Origin: Amycolatopsis jejuensis
GTDB taxonomy: Bacteria > Actinomycetota > Actinomycetes > Mycobacteriales > Pseudonocardiaceae
DNA: 64,000 bases
Assembly (NCBI RefSeq): GCF_000717335.1
Contig: NZ_JNYZ01000037.1
Span: forward strand, 59,341 to 123,340
Direction of reading: 5' to 3'
A program made the position numbers and the translations under genes. Numbering within the stretch: the stretch's first letter is position 1; every line of letters begins with the position of its first letter. The notes beneath the pieces were generated by a model. It did no database searches. It saw only the letters and a program-made list of their open reading frames with translations, and had not been told where the DNA came from. Below, piece by piece: positions 9,253 to 16,935 of this stretch.

Positions 9253-9542
9253 TGAGGCAGTGTCGCATCCGAGGCGCCGCCCACCGCGTGACCCCCACCG
9301 GACGACACGCGGGAAACCTGCGGGGGCAACGGAAACACTGCCCTCGGGGATGCCGGGTTGGGCGGAGATGAGGCTTGGGGTGGGTGGCGGGTTTGGGGGC
9401 CTGATGAGGCTTGGCCGGGGTGGCTGGTTGGCCTGGGAGGGCCGGGTGCGCTGGGCGGCGCTCACGAGGTTTGATCGGGCCACTGGCCAGTGCAGCTGGC
9501 CGCATGCGGGGAAGCCCGGGCGTTGGTGGTCCGGGGAAAACG
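9253..9542. other. Spacer between BioF-like gene and helicase terminator
   Basis: No convincing coding sequence. It holds the BioF-like promoter region and a G-rich stretch with short near-repeats of TGATGAGGCTTGG (about 9367-9415). Codon structure is absent in all frames. Confidence 0.4.
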
Positions 9543-9572
9543 ACAACGGCCCCGCCGGAGCGGGGCCGTTGT
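9543..9572 (-). terminator. Intrinsic terminator of the DEAD-box helicase gene
   Basis: A perfect 12-bp stem (9543-9554 with 9561-9572) around a 6-nt loop CCGGAG. On the minus strand it is followed by a T-rich run (GTCGTTTTCC). It lies 33 bp past the helicase stop codon. Confidence 0.85.
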
Positions 9573-9604
9573 TCTTGGATCACGCGGTGGAGCAGGCGCC
9601 GGGA

Positions 9605-11389
9605 TCAGGCGTCGTGGCCTCGGCGGGGGCCGCGGCTTGGGCGTTGCGGGCGGCCGGAGCCGCCGAAGCGCTGCTGCTGGCGTCCGCGGCCGTAGCCGCC
9701 TCCGTCGCGGGAGCCTCGGTAGCCGCCGTCACGGGAGTAGCCGCCCTCGCGGGAGCCGCTGTCGCGGGAGTAGCCGCCGTCACGGGCGCCACCGTCCCGC
9801 GAGTAACCGCCCTCGCGGGGACCGCTGTCGCGGGAGTAGCCGCCGTCGCGGGAACCGCCATCACGCGAGTAACCGCCGTCGCGGGAGCCGTTGTCGCGGG
9901 AACCGCGGTAGCCGCCGCCGTCCCGGGAGCGGTAACCGCCCTCGCGCGAACCGCCGTCACGCGAGTAGCCGCCCTCACGCGAGCCGCGGTAACCGCGGTC
10001 CCGGCGGTCGCCGCCAAAGCCACCCGAGCCAGAACCACCCGAACCACCGAAACCGCGTCCACCCGAGCGCCGCGGAGCTTCCCGGCGGCGTTCCACGACC
10101 GGCTCGCCGCTCGGTTCGCGGGCGCCGGTGATGCGGGACAGCTCGGTGTCGTCCGGGCGGACCATCGTGGTCTCGGCGCGGACGCCGGCCCGGTCGGTCA
10201 TCCGGCGGACCGTGCGGCGCTGGTCGTGCGTCACCAGCGTCACGACCGTGCCCGATGCGCCGGCGCGGGCGGTGCGGCCCGCGCGGTGCAGGTAGTCCTT
10301 GTGGTCGGCGGCCGGGTCGACGTGCAGTACCAGCGAGATGTCGTCGACGTGGATGCCGCGCGCGGCGACGTCCGTGGCGACCAGGACGGCCGAGTAGCCC
10401 TCCTTGAAGTCGGCCAGTACGCGGTTGCGCTGCCCCTGCGTCTTGCCGCCGTGCAGGGCAGCCGCGTGCACGCCGCGCTCGCGCAGCCGCTCGGTGAGCC
10501 GGTCGACGTGGTGCTTGGTGCGCACGAACATGATCGTGCGGCCCTCGCGGGCGCCGATCCGGGTGACGACCTCCTGCTTGTCCGAGTGCGAGACCTGGAA
10601 CAAGTGGTGGTCCATCGTGGTGACGCTCGCGGTGGACGGCGCGACCGAGTGCGTGACCGGGTCGGCCAGGTACTGCCGGACCAGCTTGTCGACGTCACCG
10701 TCGAGCGTCGCCGAGAACAGCAGCCGCTGCCCGCCCGGCGGGGTGAGGTCCATGATCTCGCGCACCTGCGGCATGAAGCCCATGTCGGCCATCTGGTCGG
10801 CCTCGTCGAGCGCGATGAAGTTGCAGTCGCCGAGCGAGGCGGTGCCCTGGCGGACGTGGTCCGACAGGCGGCCGGGGGTGGCGATCAGCAGGTCGACGCC
10901 GCGGGCGAGCGCGTCCGCCTGGCGGGCGAACGACATGCCGCCGACCGCGGTGCGGCACCACAGGCCGAGCGCCTTGGCCAGCGGGGTCAGCGAATCGGCC
11001 ACCTGCATGGCCAGCTCGCGGGTGGGCACCAGCACGAGCGCGCGGGGGCGCTTCGGGCGGGCCTTGCCGCCGTCGAGCCGGGCCAGCATGGCGAGGCCGA
11101 AGGCGAGGGTCTTGCCCGACCCGGTCTGGGCGCGGCCCAGCACGTCCCGGCCGGCCAGCGCGTCCGGGATGGTGGCGGACTGGATCGGGAACGGCGCGTC
11201 GATGCCCGCCTCGGCGAGCGCCCGCAGCAGTGGCTCGGGCAGGCCCAGCTGGGCGAAGGTCTTGACGGCGGGGGTTTCCACCGCGTCGTCGTGGAGCATT
11301 TCTCCACCGGCCGGCCGGTGCCGCGGCTTGCGCTCGGGGCGGCCCGCGCGGGAGCGGGCGGAGTGGCCGGAGTTGAACGTGACTGTCAC
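9605..11389 (-). CDS. DEAD-box ATP-dependent RNA helicase with Gly/Arg/Ser/Tyr repeat tail
   Basis: 594 residues from GTG 11389, which has GAGAGG upstream. RecA-like domain 1: AQTGSGKT (87-94), PTREL (122-126), DEAD (195-198), SAT (226-228). Domain 2: TDVAARGIHVDD and HRAGRTARAG. The Q motif is FAQLGLPEPLL...PFPIQ. The last 165 or so residues are a low-complexity tail with six GGYSRD copies and many GSRDGG/GSREGG blocks, resembling RGG/SYG RNA-binding tails that drive condensation. Likely role: cold-inducible RNA remodelling or ribosome assembly (RhlE/CsdA type). The spacer upstream is long enough for a structured leader. Ends in a strong intrinsic terminator. Confidence 0.93.
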   Translation of the reverse strand: MTVTFNSGHSARSRAGRPERKPRHRPAGGEMLHDDAVETPAVKTFAQLGLPEPLLRALAEAGIDAPFPIQSATIPDALAGRDVLGRAQTGSGKTLAFGLAMLARLDGGKARPKRPRALVLVPTRELAMQVADSLTPLAKALGLWCRTAVGGMSFARQADALARGVDLLIATPGRLSDHVRQGTASLGDCNFIALDEADQMADMGFMPQVREIMDLTPPGGQRLLFSATLDGDVDKLVRQYLADPVTHSVAPSTASVTTMDHHLFQVSHSDKQEVVTRIGAREGRTIMFVRTKHHVDRLTERLRERGVHAAALHGGKTQGQRNRVLADFKEGYSAVLVATDVAARGIHVDDISLVLHVDPAADHKDYLHRAGRTARAGASGTVVTLVTHDQRRTVRRMTDRAGVRAETTMVRPDDTELSRITGAREPSGEPVVERRREAPRRSGGRGFGGSGGSGSGGFGGDRRDRGYRGSREGGYSRDGGSREGGYRSRDGGGYRGSRDNGSRDGGYSRDGGSRDGGYSRDSGPREGGYSRDGGARDGGYSRDSGSREGGYSRDGGYRGSRDGGGYGRGRQQQRFGGSGRPQRPSRGPRRGHDA

Positions 11390-11709
11390 AAATGCCTCTC
11401 GGACGTGGCACGTCGCAAGGGAGGCCCGGGCTGCCCGCGCGCAGGCAGGGCAAGATGGTGTGCGGTGGGCGTTCACAGGGACGGACCCGGTGTACCAAGC
11501 CGTGGCGTGGCGCACCGACGGAAATTGCTTCGGATGGCCGCGAGCCCTGCTGCGGGCTGTGGAGGCGACGGACACCAACTCATCCACGCCGCCGATGCGG
11601 TCTTCGAACACTGTACCGGAGTGACCTCTCCTCCTTCGCACCCAGGTGCACGGTTGTGGGCGGCGTCGCAGGTGTGGCATGCGGCACACTCGCGACGCCG
11701 CCGGGGTTT
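11390..11709. other. 320-bp spacer upstream of helicase and downstream of RIO kinase gene
   Basis: Open frames cross this interval, but none shows conserved protein sequence or a start with a ribosome-binding site. It probably contains the helicase promoter and 5' leader on the minus strand, and the end of the RIO kinase transcript. Confidence 0.35.
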
Positions 11710-12666
11710 TCAGCCGAGCCCGGCCGCCGCGGCCAGGTCCTTCACCAGGTCATCGACGGGTTGTTCGGGCAGCCCGCGGCTGCGGAACCAGCCGGCGAGA
11801 TTCGCGACGTCCCGCGCCAGGAACTCGGTCCCGCGCGGGTTTGCGACCAGGTCGACGACCTGCGGCAGGTCGATCACCATCAGATGCCCGTCGTGCACCA
11901 GCAGGTTGTACGCGGACAGGTCGCCGTGCGCGAGCCCTTGCGTGGCCAGCAGTTCCAGCGCTGCCACGGCTTGTTCCCACAGTTCGGCCAGCTCGTCCGG
12001 GGCGGGACGCAGCTGCGCCAGCCGGGGCGCGGCGGTGCCGTCGGCGTCGCCGAGGAACTCCAGCAGCAGTTCGGTGCCGTGCCGCTGCACCGGGTACGGC
12101 ACCGGCGCCCCGATCGTCCACAAGCGACAGAGCGCGGCGAACTCCGCCACCGCCCACTGTTCGGCGATCAGGTTGCGGCCGAACGCGGTGCGCCCGGCCA
12201 TCGCGCGCATCTCGCGGGAGCGGCGCATCCGCCTGCCCTCGAGGTAACCCGCGTCGCGGTGGAACAGCTTGTGCTCGTCGGACCGGTACCGTTTCGCCGC
12301 CAGCAGTACGCCGTCGGTGCCGGGATCGTTGCGGCGCAGCAGGTGTACGTCGGCCTCCTTGCCGGTCTTGAGCACGCCGAGGTCGGTGTCGACCGCGCCG
12401 AGCCCGGTGATCACCCAGTCCGGCCGCGGATGCGGGCCGTGGTCGGCGTCGTCCCAGGTGGTCCAGCGGTCGGCGCCGTCGGGCAGTTCGGTTTCGGTGT
12501 AGGCGTCGTCGCGCAGCCGGGCGACGCGGACGCGCTCGGCCTCGGTGAGCCGTCCCCGGCGCGCAGGGGCGGGCTCGTCGTCGTACCGCGGACGGCGGCG
12601 GCGCGGCGGCTGGGGTTCGGCGTGGTCGGAAGCGTCGGAAAATTCGTCGAAATCGTGCTCGCGCAC
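11710..12666 (-). CDS. RIO1-like serine protein kinase
   Basis: Atypical protein kinase of the RIO1 family, 318 residues from GTG 12666. This start is preceded by GAGGAG nine bases upstream, better than the GTG at 12696. An acidic and Arg-rich N-terminus (1-75) precedes the kinase. Seen motifs: the RIO nucleotide loop LKTGKEADVHLL (99-110), catalytic Lys125 (AAKRY), catalytic loop HGDLSAYNLL with Asp249 and Asn254, and the metal-binding VIDLPQ with Asp266 in place of DFG. RIO kinases in bacteria are rare relative to eukaryotes and archaea but common in actinobacteria; substrates are unknown. Located between a helicase and a TetR gene with no clear operon. Confidence 0.88.
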   Translation of the reverse strand: MREHDFDEFSDASDHAEPQPPRRRRPRYDDEPAPARRGRLTEAERVRVARLRDDAYTETELPDGADRWTTWDDADHGPHPRPDWVITGLGAVDTDLGVLKTGKEADVHLLRRNDPGTDGVLLAAKRYRSDEHKLFHRDAGYLEGRRMRRSREMRAMAGRTAFGRNLIAEQWAVAEFAALCRLWTIGAPVPYPVQRHGTELLLEFLGDADGTAAPRLAQLRPAPDELAELWEQAVAALELLATQGLAHGDLSAYNLLVHDGHLMVIDLPQVVDLVANPRGTEFLARDVANLAGWFRSRGLPEQPVDDLVKDLAAAAGLG

Positions 12667-12869
12667 TGGTGGGTTCTCCTCGATCAAGGTGCCCACCGGG
12701 CGAGCGGAAGCGCTCTAGCCGAGGCGGGCGGGCGGAAGTGGGCAGGACAGCGCCCGGGCAAACTCCACGACGCACCTCCTCGCTTCGGCAACCGCCGGCC
12801 CTCCGGCCGGTTGCCGACCACCTTGCCGTTCACCCTGATCCCGGCGCAACCGATTTGTTCGCGCTGCGG

Positions 12870-13571
12870 TCAGCGAACCGCCGGAGCCGGGTCGCTGATG
12901 ACTGCCAGCGCGGCCGAACGGGCCTCGGCCAACTCCTGGACGCCTTCGGCCGCAGCGGCCTCGACCTGGCTCGCGGTCGCTTCTTCGGGACCGAGCAAGG
13001 CGGTCACCGCGGCACCGCACAGCCGGTCGACCGAGGCGTCTTTGCGGCCTTCCGTGATCGACAGGAAGCCCATGCCCAGCGCGCGCAGCACGAATGCCTG
13101 ATCGGCCGGTTCCCAGTCCGTCCGGGCAAGGTGGTGGCGCCGCCAGATCGGCAGGACGCCGTGCGTGAGCGCGTCCGGTCCCAGGTTGCCGAGCAGGCGG
13201 GCGGAACGGGGATCGTCGGCCAGGACGCCGAGGAGGTCGCTGCTGCCGCTCTGCATGGCGTACACGAAGGGCCGCTCGGCCGTGTTGCGCAGCAAACGCG
13301 GGTACAGCCGGGAAGGCCGGGCCAGGTCCGGGTCGGCGGTGATCTCCGCGATGAGCGTGTCGGCCAGGTCGAGGAAATCCCGGCAGAGCAGCTCGAGCAG
13401 CAGGTCTTCTTTGGTCTTCCAGTACAGGTAGACGGTGCCCTTGCCGATGTGGGCCCTGCGCGCCACCTCGGCGATGGTCACCCCCGTGCTGCCGCGGGTG
13501 ACCAGCAGCTCACCCGCGGCCGCGAGAATGCGCGCGGCTTTGGGCGAACTGTGTTCAAGCGGTCCGGGCAA
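12870..13571 (-). CDS. TetR-family regulator, coupled to the FAD monooxygenase
   Basis: 233 residues from a TTG at 13571. That start has an excellent Shine-Dalgarno (GGAGGAGAG, 5-8 nt upstream) and overlaps the monooxygenase stop by 17 bp, implying translational coupling; an upstream ATG at 13628 would give an Arg-rich extension inside the preceding gene. The N-terminal TetR DNA-binding domain reads TIAEVARRAHIGKGTVYLYW (recognition helix), followed by a helical ligand domain. As the second gene of the operon with a flavin monooxygenase, it probably represses that operon through the palindromes at 14833-14859 and is relieved by the monooxygenase substrate. Confidence 0.9.
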   Translation of the reverse strand: MPGPLEHSSPKAARILAAAGELLVTRGSTGVTIAEVARRAHIGKGTVYLYWKTKEDLLLELLCRDFLDLADTLIAEITADPDLARPSRLYPRLLRNTAERPFVYAMQSGSSDLLGVLADDPRSARLLGNLGPDALTHGVLPIWRRHHLARTDWEPADQAFVLRALGMGFLSITEGRKDASVDRLCGAAVTALLGPEEATASQVEAAAAEGVQELAEARSAALAVISDPAPAVR

Positions 13572-14820
13572 CGATTCTCTCCTCCGGCGGCGCGGGTCGG
13601 CCGAGTACCCTGCCGACGATATCGGCATCGTGGAACTCGGCCATGCGGTCTGTCCCCATCATGCGCGCCACCAGGCGGGCGCCGAGCTTGAACCTGGTCA
13701 GCGTCGGGATCGCGCGCCGCACCATGAGCTGCAGCCGGGTCTCCATCACGAAGACGGGGCGCTGCCGCAACGCGCCTTCCTGGTACTGCTCGATATACGG
13801 CCGCAGCTCCTTCTCCCACCGGCTCAGCGCGGTTTCGAGGTCGCCGGGGTGCTCCTCGAGCATGGCGCCGAGCAGGTCGGCGCCCGCGAACCCGGCGGAG
13901 ACGCCCATGCCGCCGTACAACGTGATGCACCACGCGGAATCCCCGACCAGCACGACCCGCCCGCGGTGCCAGTGGTCCAGGTGCACCTGCTCGACCGAAT
14001 CGAACAGCAGGCCGTCGGCCGAGTCCGCGGCGGAAATGACGGCGTCGAGCGTGCCGCCGAGAGGCTGGGGTCCGAACGCGGCCCGGATGCGCTCGGAAGG
14101 GGACTGGGTGAACTCGGCGTCCACGTCGTCGGTCCGGTAGGTCAGCAGGATCGTCGGGTCATGGTCGGAGAAGGCGAAGACCCACATCGAGCGGCCGGGT
14201 TCGAGCAGTCCGGCGGACTGGTTGGGGGGCAGGCCTTCCGGGGTGCCGGGGTACTCGAAGGCGGCGATCATGTAGTTCAGCCGCTGCAGGTAGTCCTCGG
14301 GCGGCCCGAAGACCAGCGAGCGCACCGTGGAGCGCAGGCCGTCCGCACCCACGACCAGGTCGAACCGCTCGGTCGTCGAAGTCCCGTTCGCCGTGTCGTG
14401 CAGGGTCACGTCGACGCCGTCGGCGTCCTGGTCGATCCTGGTCGGCACCGTCGAGTACCGGATCTCCACGTCTTCGGGCAGCGCGGAGAACACGGCCTTC
14501 TCCGCGTCGCCGCGCAGCATGATCCACGGCGCGCCGGGCAGGTCGGTGAACCCGCTCGCCGTCCTCGCGCGGCCCTTCCGGTCGAGATCGAGGTGCGGCT
14601 TCACCGGCGCCCGGTTGTGCATTGCGCCGAGGAAACCCATCCGTTGCGCGGCCTTCTTGCCGACGCCGAGCAAGAGGACGAAGTAACCACCCGAACGGCG
14701 GGCCGCCGCCCGCTCGACGATCACCGGTGTCCAGCCTGCCCGGTGCAGCCGCGCTGCCGTGGCGGTTCCGCTGATTCCCATTCCGACGACGAGCACTCTG
14801 CCCTTGCTGTTCTCCCTCAT
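13555..14820 (-). CDS. FAD-dependent monooxygenase (PHBH-like)
   Basis: Group A flavin hydroxylase-like protein. ATG 14820 gives 421 residues beginning just before the FAD-binding GxGxxG (VLVVGMGISGTATAARL). An ATG at 14850 lies inside the operator and is unlikely. The DG motif region (VVGADGLRSTVRSLV) and the GD motif (RVVLVGDSAWCITLYGGMG) are present, as in enzymes that hydroxylate aromatic or polyketide-like substrates with NAD(P)H and O2. The substrate is unknown; typical jobs are catabolism or drug/antibiotic modification (Rox/TetX-like). Operon with the TetR gene behind it. Confidence 0.88.
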   Translation of the reverse strand: MRENSKGRVLVVGMGISGTATAARLHRAGWTPVIVERAAARRSGGYFVLLLGVGKKAAQRMGFLGAMHNRAPVKPHLDLDRKGRARTASGFTDLPGAPWIMLRGDAEKAVFSALPEDVEIRYSTVPTRIDQDADGVDVTLHDTANGTSTTERFDLVVGADGLRSTVRSLVFGPPEDYLQRLNYMIAAFEYPGTPEGLPPNQSAGLLEPGRSMWVFAFSDHDPTILLTYRTDDVDAEFTQSPSERIRAAFGPQPLGGTLDAVISAADSADGLLFDSVEQVHLDHWHRGRVVLVGDSAWCITLYGGMGVSAGFAGADLLGAMLEEHPGDLETALSRWEKELRPYIEQYQEGALRQRPVFVMETRLQLMVRRAIPTLTRFKLGARLVARMMGTDRMAEFHDADIVGRVLGRPAPPEERIVARTA

Positions 14821-14832
14821 GCCTTCGACCAT

Positions 14833-14859
14833 ACTGACCATTTTGGTCATTTGGTCAGT
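14833..14859. promoter_or_regulatory. Nested TetR operator upstream of the monooxygenase
   Basis: An outer inverted repeat ACTGACCA (14833-14840) / TGGTCAGT (14852-14859) encloses an inner one, TGACCA-TTT-TGGTCA (14835-14849). Two half-site registers share the left arm. It lies directly upstream of the TetR-containing operon and in front of the divergent oxidoreductase at 14915, so it can control both directions. Confidence 0.6.
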
Positions 14860-14914
14860 CAGTGATGTGGATCACAGGTTCGACGTTCCTGGTTCGGGCG
14901 GGCAGGGTGAAGAC

Positions 14915-15994
14915 ATGCGCGTGATCGTGATCGGCAGCGGAATGGGCGGTGCTTCGACGGCGTACCACCTGGCGCGGCGGGGAGCGGAAGTCGTGGTGGT
15001 GGACGCGGATCGGCCGGGTTCGGCCACCGACGCGGGCGCCGGGATCGTCAGCCCGTCGACGTCGGCATGGGACGACGCGATGTATCCGCTCGCGGCTGCC
15101 GCCGGAAGGTATTACCCGGAGCTGACGGCAGAACTGGCCGAGGCGGGCCACGAGTCGTCGTACGAGGTCGTGGGCGCTCTGGTGGTGTCCGCGGTGGAGG
15201 CGGAGCTGACCGAGGCGTACGACCGGGTGGTCGCGCGGACCGGGGACGCGGGCGTCGTGCAGCGCCTCGACCCTGCGCAGGCGCGCGAGGTTTTCCCGCC
15301 GCTGGCCCCGGATCTGGCCGCGGTGCACGTGTCCGGTTCGGCCCGGGTCGACGGTCAGGTGCTGCGCCGGGCGCTGATCTCCGCGGCGATCGATCAGGGG
15401 GTCGAGTTCGTGACGGCCGAGGCGTCGCTGGAGCCCGGGTTGCGGGTGCGGGCGGGGGAGCCGGCGCTGGACGGCGACGCGGTGGTGCTCGCTGCCGGGG
15501 CGTGGTCGGCGGAGGTGGCTTCCGCGCTGGGGGTGCCGGTGCCGGTCGAGCCGCTGCGGGGGCAGATCAGCCACTTTTCGTTGCCGGGTACGGAAACTGC
15601 GGGGTGGCCGGTGGTGCTGCCGCGGACGAGTCACTACCTGCTGGCGTTTCCCGGCGGGCGGGTGGTGGCCGGGGCTACCCGGGAGGCCGGGGTGGGGTTC
15701 GACCATCGGGTCACGGCGCGCGGACAGGCTGAGGTGCTGGAGCAGGCGCTGGCGGTGGCACCGGGGCTGGCGGATGCCGGCCTGATCGAGACCCGGGTCG
15801 GATTTCGGCCGGTGACGCCGGATTCGCTGCCGCTCTTGGGACAGGTCGCGCCGGGGTTGTTCCTGGCTACCGGGTTCGGCCCGGCGGGGCTGACGTTGGG
15901 ACCGTATGCGGGGAAGCTGATCGCCGGGCTGGTTCTGGGGGAGGATGTGCCCGGCGATGAGCTGGGGCCGTGCGCGCCGGGGAGGTTCGCTTGA
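14915..15994 (+). CDS. FAD-dependent amine oxidoreductase (DAO family, glycine oxidase-like)
   Basis: 359 residues from ATG 14915 (AGGGTGAAGAC upstream). The N-terminal Rossmann motif VIVIGSGMGGASTAYHLARRG binds FAD; the C-terminal FxPVTPDSLPLLGQVAPGLF and GFGPAGLTLGPYAG segments are characteristic of D-amino acid oxidase/glycine oxidase/sarcosine oxidase enzymes, which oxidise amines or amino acids to imines and produce H2O2. It is transcribed divergently from the monooxygenase across the shared operator, so it may belong to the same substrate response. Exact substrate not deducible. Confidence 0.85.
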   Translation: MRVIVIGSGMGGASTAYHLARRGAEVVVVDADRPGSATDAGAGIVSPSTSAWDDAMYPLAAAAGRYYPELTAELAEAGHESSYEVVGALVVSAVEAELTEAYDRVVARTGDAGVVQRLDPAQAREVFPPLAPDLAAVHVSGSARVDGQVLRRALISAAIDQGVEFVTAEASLEPGLRVRAGEPALDGDAVVLAAGAWSAEVASALGVPVPVEPLRGQISHFSLPGTETAGWPVVLPRTSHYLLAFPGGRVVAGATREAGVGFDHRVTARGQAEVLEQALAVAPGLADAGLIETRVGFRPVTPDSLPLLGQVAPGLFLATGFGPAGLTLGPYAGKLIAGLVLGEDVPGDELGPCAPGRFA

Positions 15995-16010
15995 TGCCGC
16001 GGCCTGCGTA

Positions 16011-16098
16011 GGTCCGTGAAGGGAACCATCACGGAATGTGTAGGTCCGTGAAGGGAACCATGAGGGAATCTGATTCCGTGAAGGTTCCCTTCACGGAC
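16011..16098. repeat. Dispersed palindromic repeat, copy 1 (extra left half plus full palindrome)
   Basis: A full 55-bp palindrome at 16044-16098 (GTCCGTGAAGGGAACC ... GGTTCCCTTCACGGAC) is preceded at 16011-16042 by a separate left half. It lies between convergent genes (oxidoreductase stop at 15994, YaaA stop at 16126), where it can act as a bidirectional terminator. Further copies lie at 28301, 39529 and 61545. Confidence 0.9.
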
Positions 16099-16125
16099 GG
16101 CGGCCGTTGGTGCGGGAGGTTCTCG

Positions 16126-16869
16126 TCACGTGGTCAGTAGTTCCAGGGTGTGGTCGCCGGTGCGTTCCACGGTCAGGCCTGCTTTGGTGATCACCCGGAC
16201 CAGCTGGTCCACAGTGGACGGTTCGGTGCGGGCGGTCGCCAGTACAGCGGCCAGGCGGCCCTTGTAGGCCTTGTTGAAGTGGCTGACCGTGGTGCGGTTG
16301 CCGTTCGCGTCTTCGGTGACGACGCGGACTGTCACTGCGTCTGCGCGGAGTTTCGCGAAGGCGGCGTACGTGCCGGAGCGAAGGTCCACGATCAAGCCTT
16401 CGACGTCGCGTAGAACCGGTTCCAGCACTGGCTTCCACAGCCCGCGCACGGTGCCCAGCGCGGGGACCGTGTTGCCGCCGGACAGGCGGTACGCCGGGAT
16501 CGGGTCGGTTGCCGCGACGACGCCGAACAGGGCGGACGTCACCGCCAGCCGTTGCTGTGCCTTGGCCAGACCGGCGCGGGTGAAGCTCTTGACGTCCAGC
16601 GCGTCGTAGAGCACGCCCGTGTACCGGCGGAGCGCGGGCATCGTGGGGGAGGTCCAGAGCTGGGCGTTGCGGGTGACCTCGTCGCTCTGCCGTGGCGAGA
16701 TGCCCAGCGCGGCGAGGCTCGCCGGGACGTCTCGGGCCAGCTCGGCGAGGGCGTCGGCCAGCTTGGCGCGCACCGGGTTCAGCGCGGGATACGAGAGCGC
16801 GTCCAGGTCGAGGGGAGCGCCTTTGCCGCCGTCGGCCTTGGTCTCGGAAGGGGGGAGAAGCACCAGCAC
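16126..16869 (-). CDS. yaaA: YaaA-family peroxide stress protein (DUF328)
   Basis: 247 residues from GTG 16869, beginning VLVLLPPSETK, the conserved YaaA N-terminus (normally MLxLLSPAKT/PPSETK). Also present: AQLWTSPTMPALRRYTGVLYDALD and the C-terminal NFNKAYKG-type element (SHFNKAYKGRLA). E. coli YaaA binds DNA and limits free iron and Fenton damage during H2O2 stress. A TACGCT hexamer six bases upstream of the GTG suggests a leaderless transcript from a promoter back-to-back with the GNAT gene at 16936. Confidence 0.9.
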   Translation of the reverse strand: MLVLLPPSETKADGGKGAPLDLDALSYPALNPVRAKLADALAELARDVPASLAALGISPRQSDEVTRNAQLWTSPTMPALRRYTGVLYDALDVKSFTRAGLAKAQQRLAVTSALFGVVAATDPIPAYRLSGGNTVPALGTVRGLWKPVLEPVLRDVEGLIVDLRSGTYAAFAKLRADAVTVRVVTEDANGNRTTVSHFNKAYKGRLAAVLATARTEPSTVDQLVRVITKAGLTVERTGDHTLELLTT

Positions 16870-16875
16870 CCCCGG

Positions 16876-16881
16876 AGCGTA
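16876..16881 (-). promoter_or_regulatory. -10 hexamer TACGCT of yaaA, leaderless
   Basis: On the minus strand TACGCT is six bases before the GTG start at 16869. It is part of a divergent pair with the hexamer at 16923. Confidence 0.55.
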
Positions 16882-16922
16882 GCCGCCGCGAAATCCGGGT
16901 GCGGCGGGCGTCTGCTGCTCCC

Positions 16923-16928
16923 TACGCT
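16923..16928 (+). promoter_or_regulatory. -10 hexamer TACGCT of GNAT gene, leaderless
   Basis: TACGCT is seven bases before the ATG at 16936, with no Shine-Dalgarno between. Confidence 0.55.
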
Positions 16929-16935
16929 GGCCGGT

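Noticed and set aside
9134..12247. Very long plus-strand open frame opposite the DEAD-box helicase and RIO kinase
   Set aside because: It is a mirror of the strongly GC3-biased genes on the minus strand and shows only Arg/Ala/Gly-rich text without conserved blocks.
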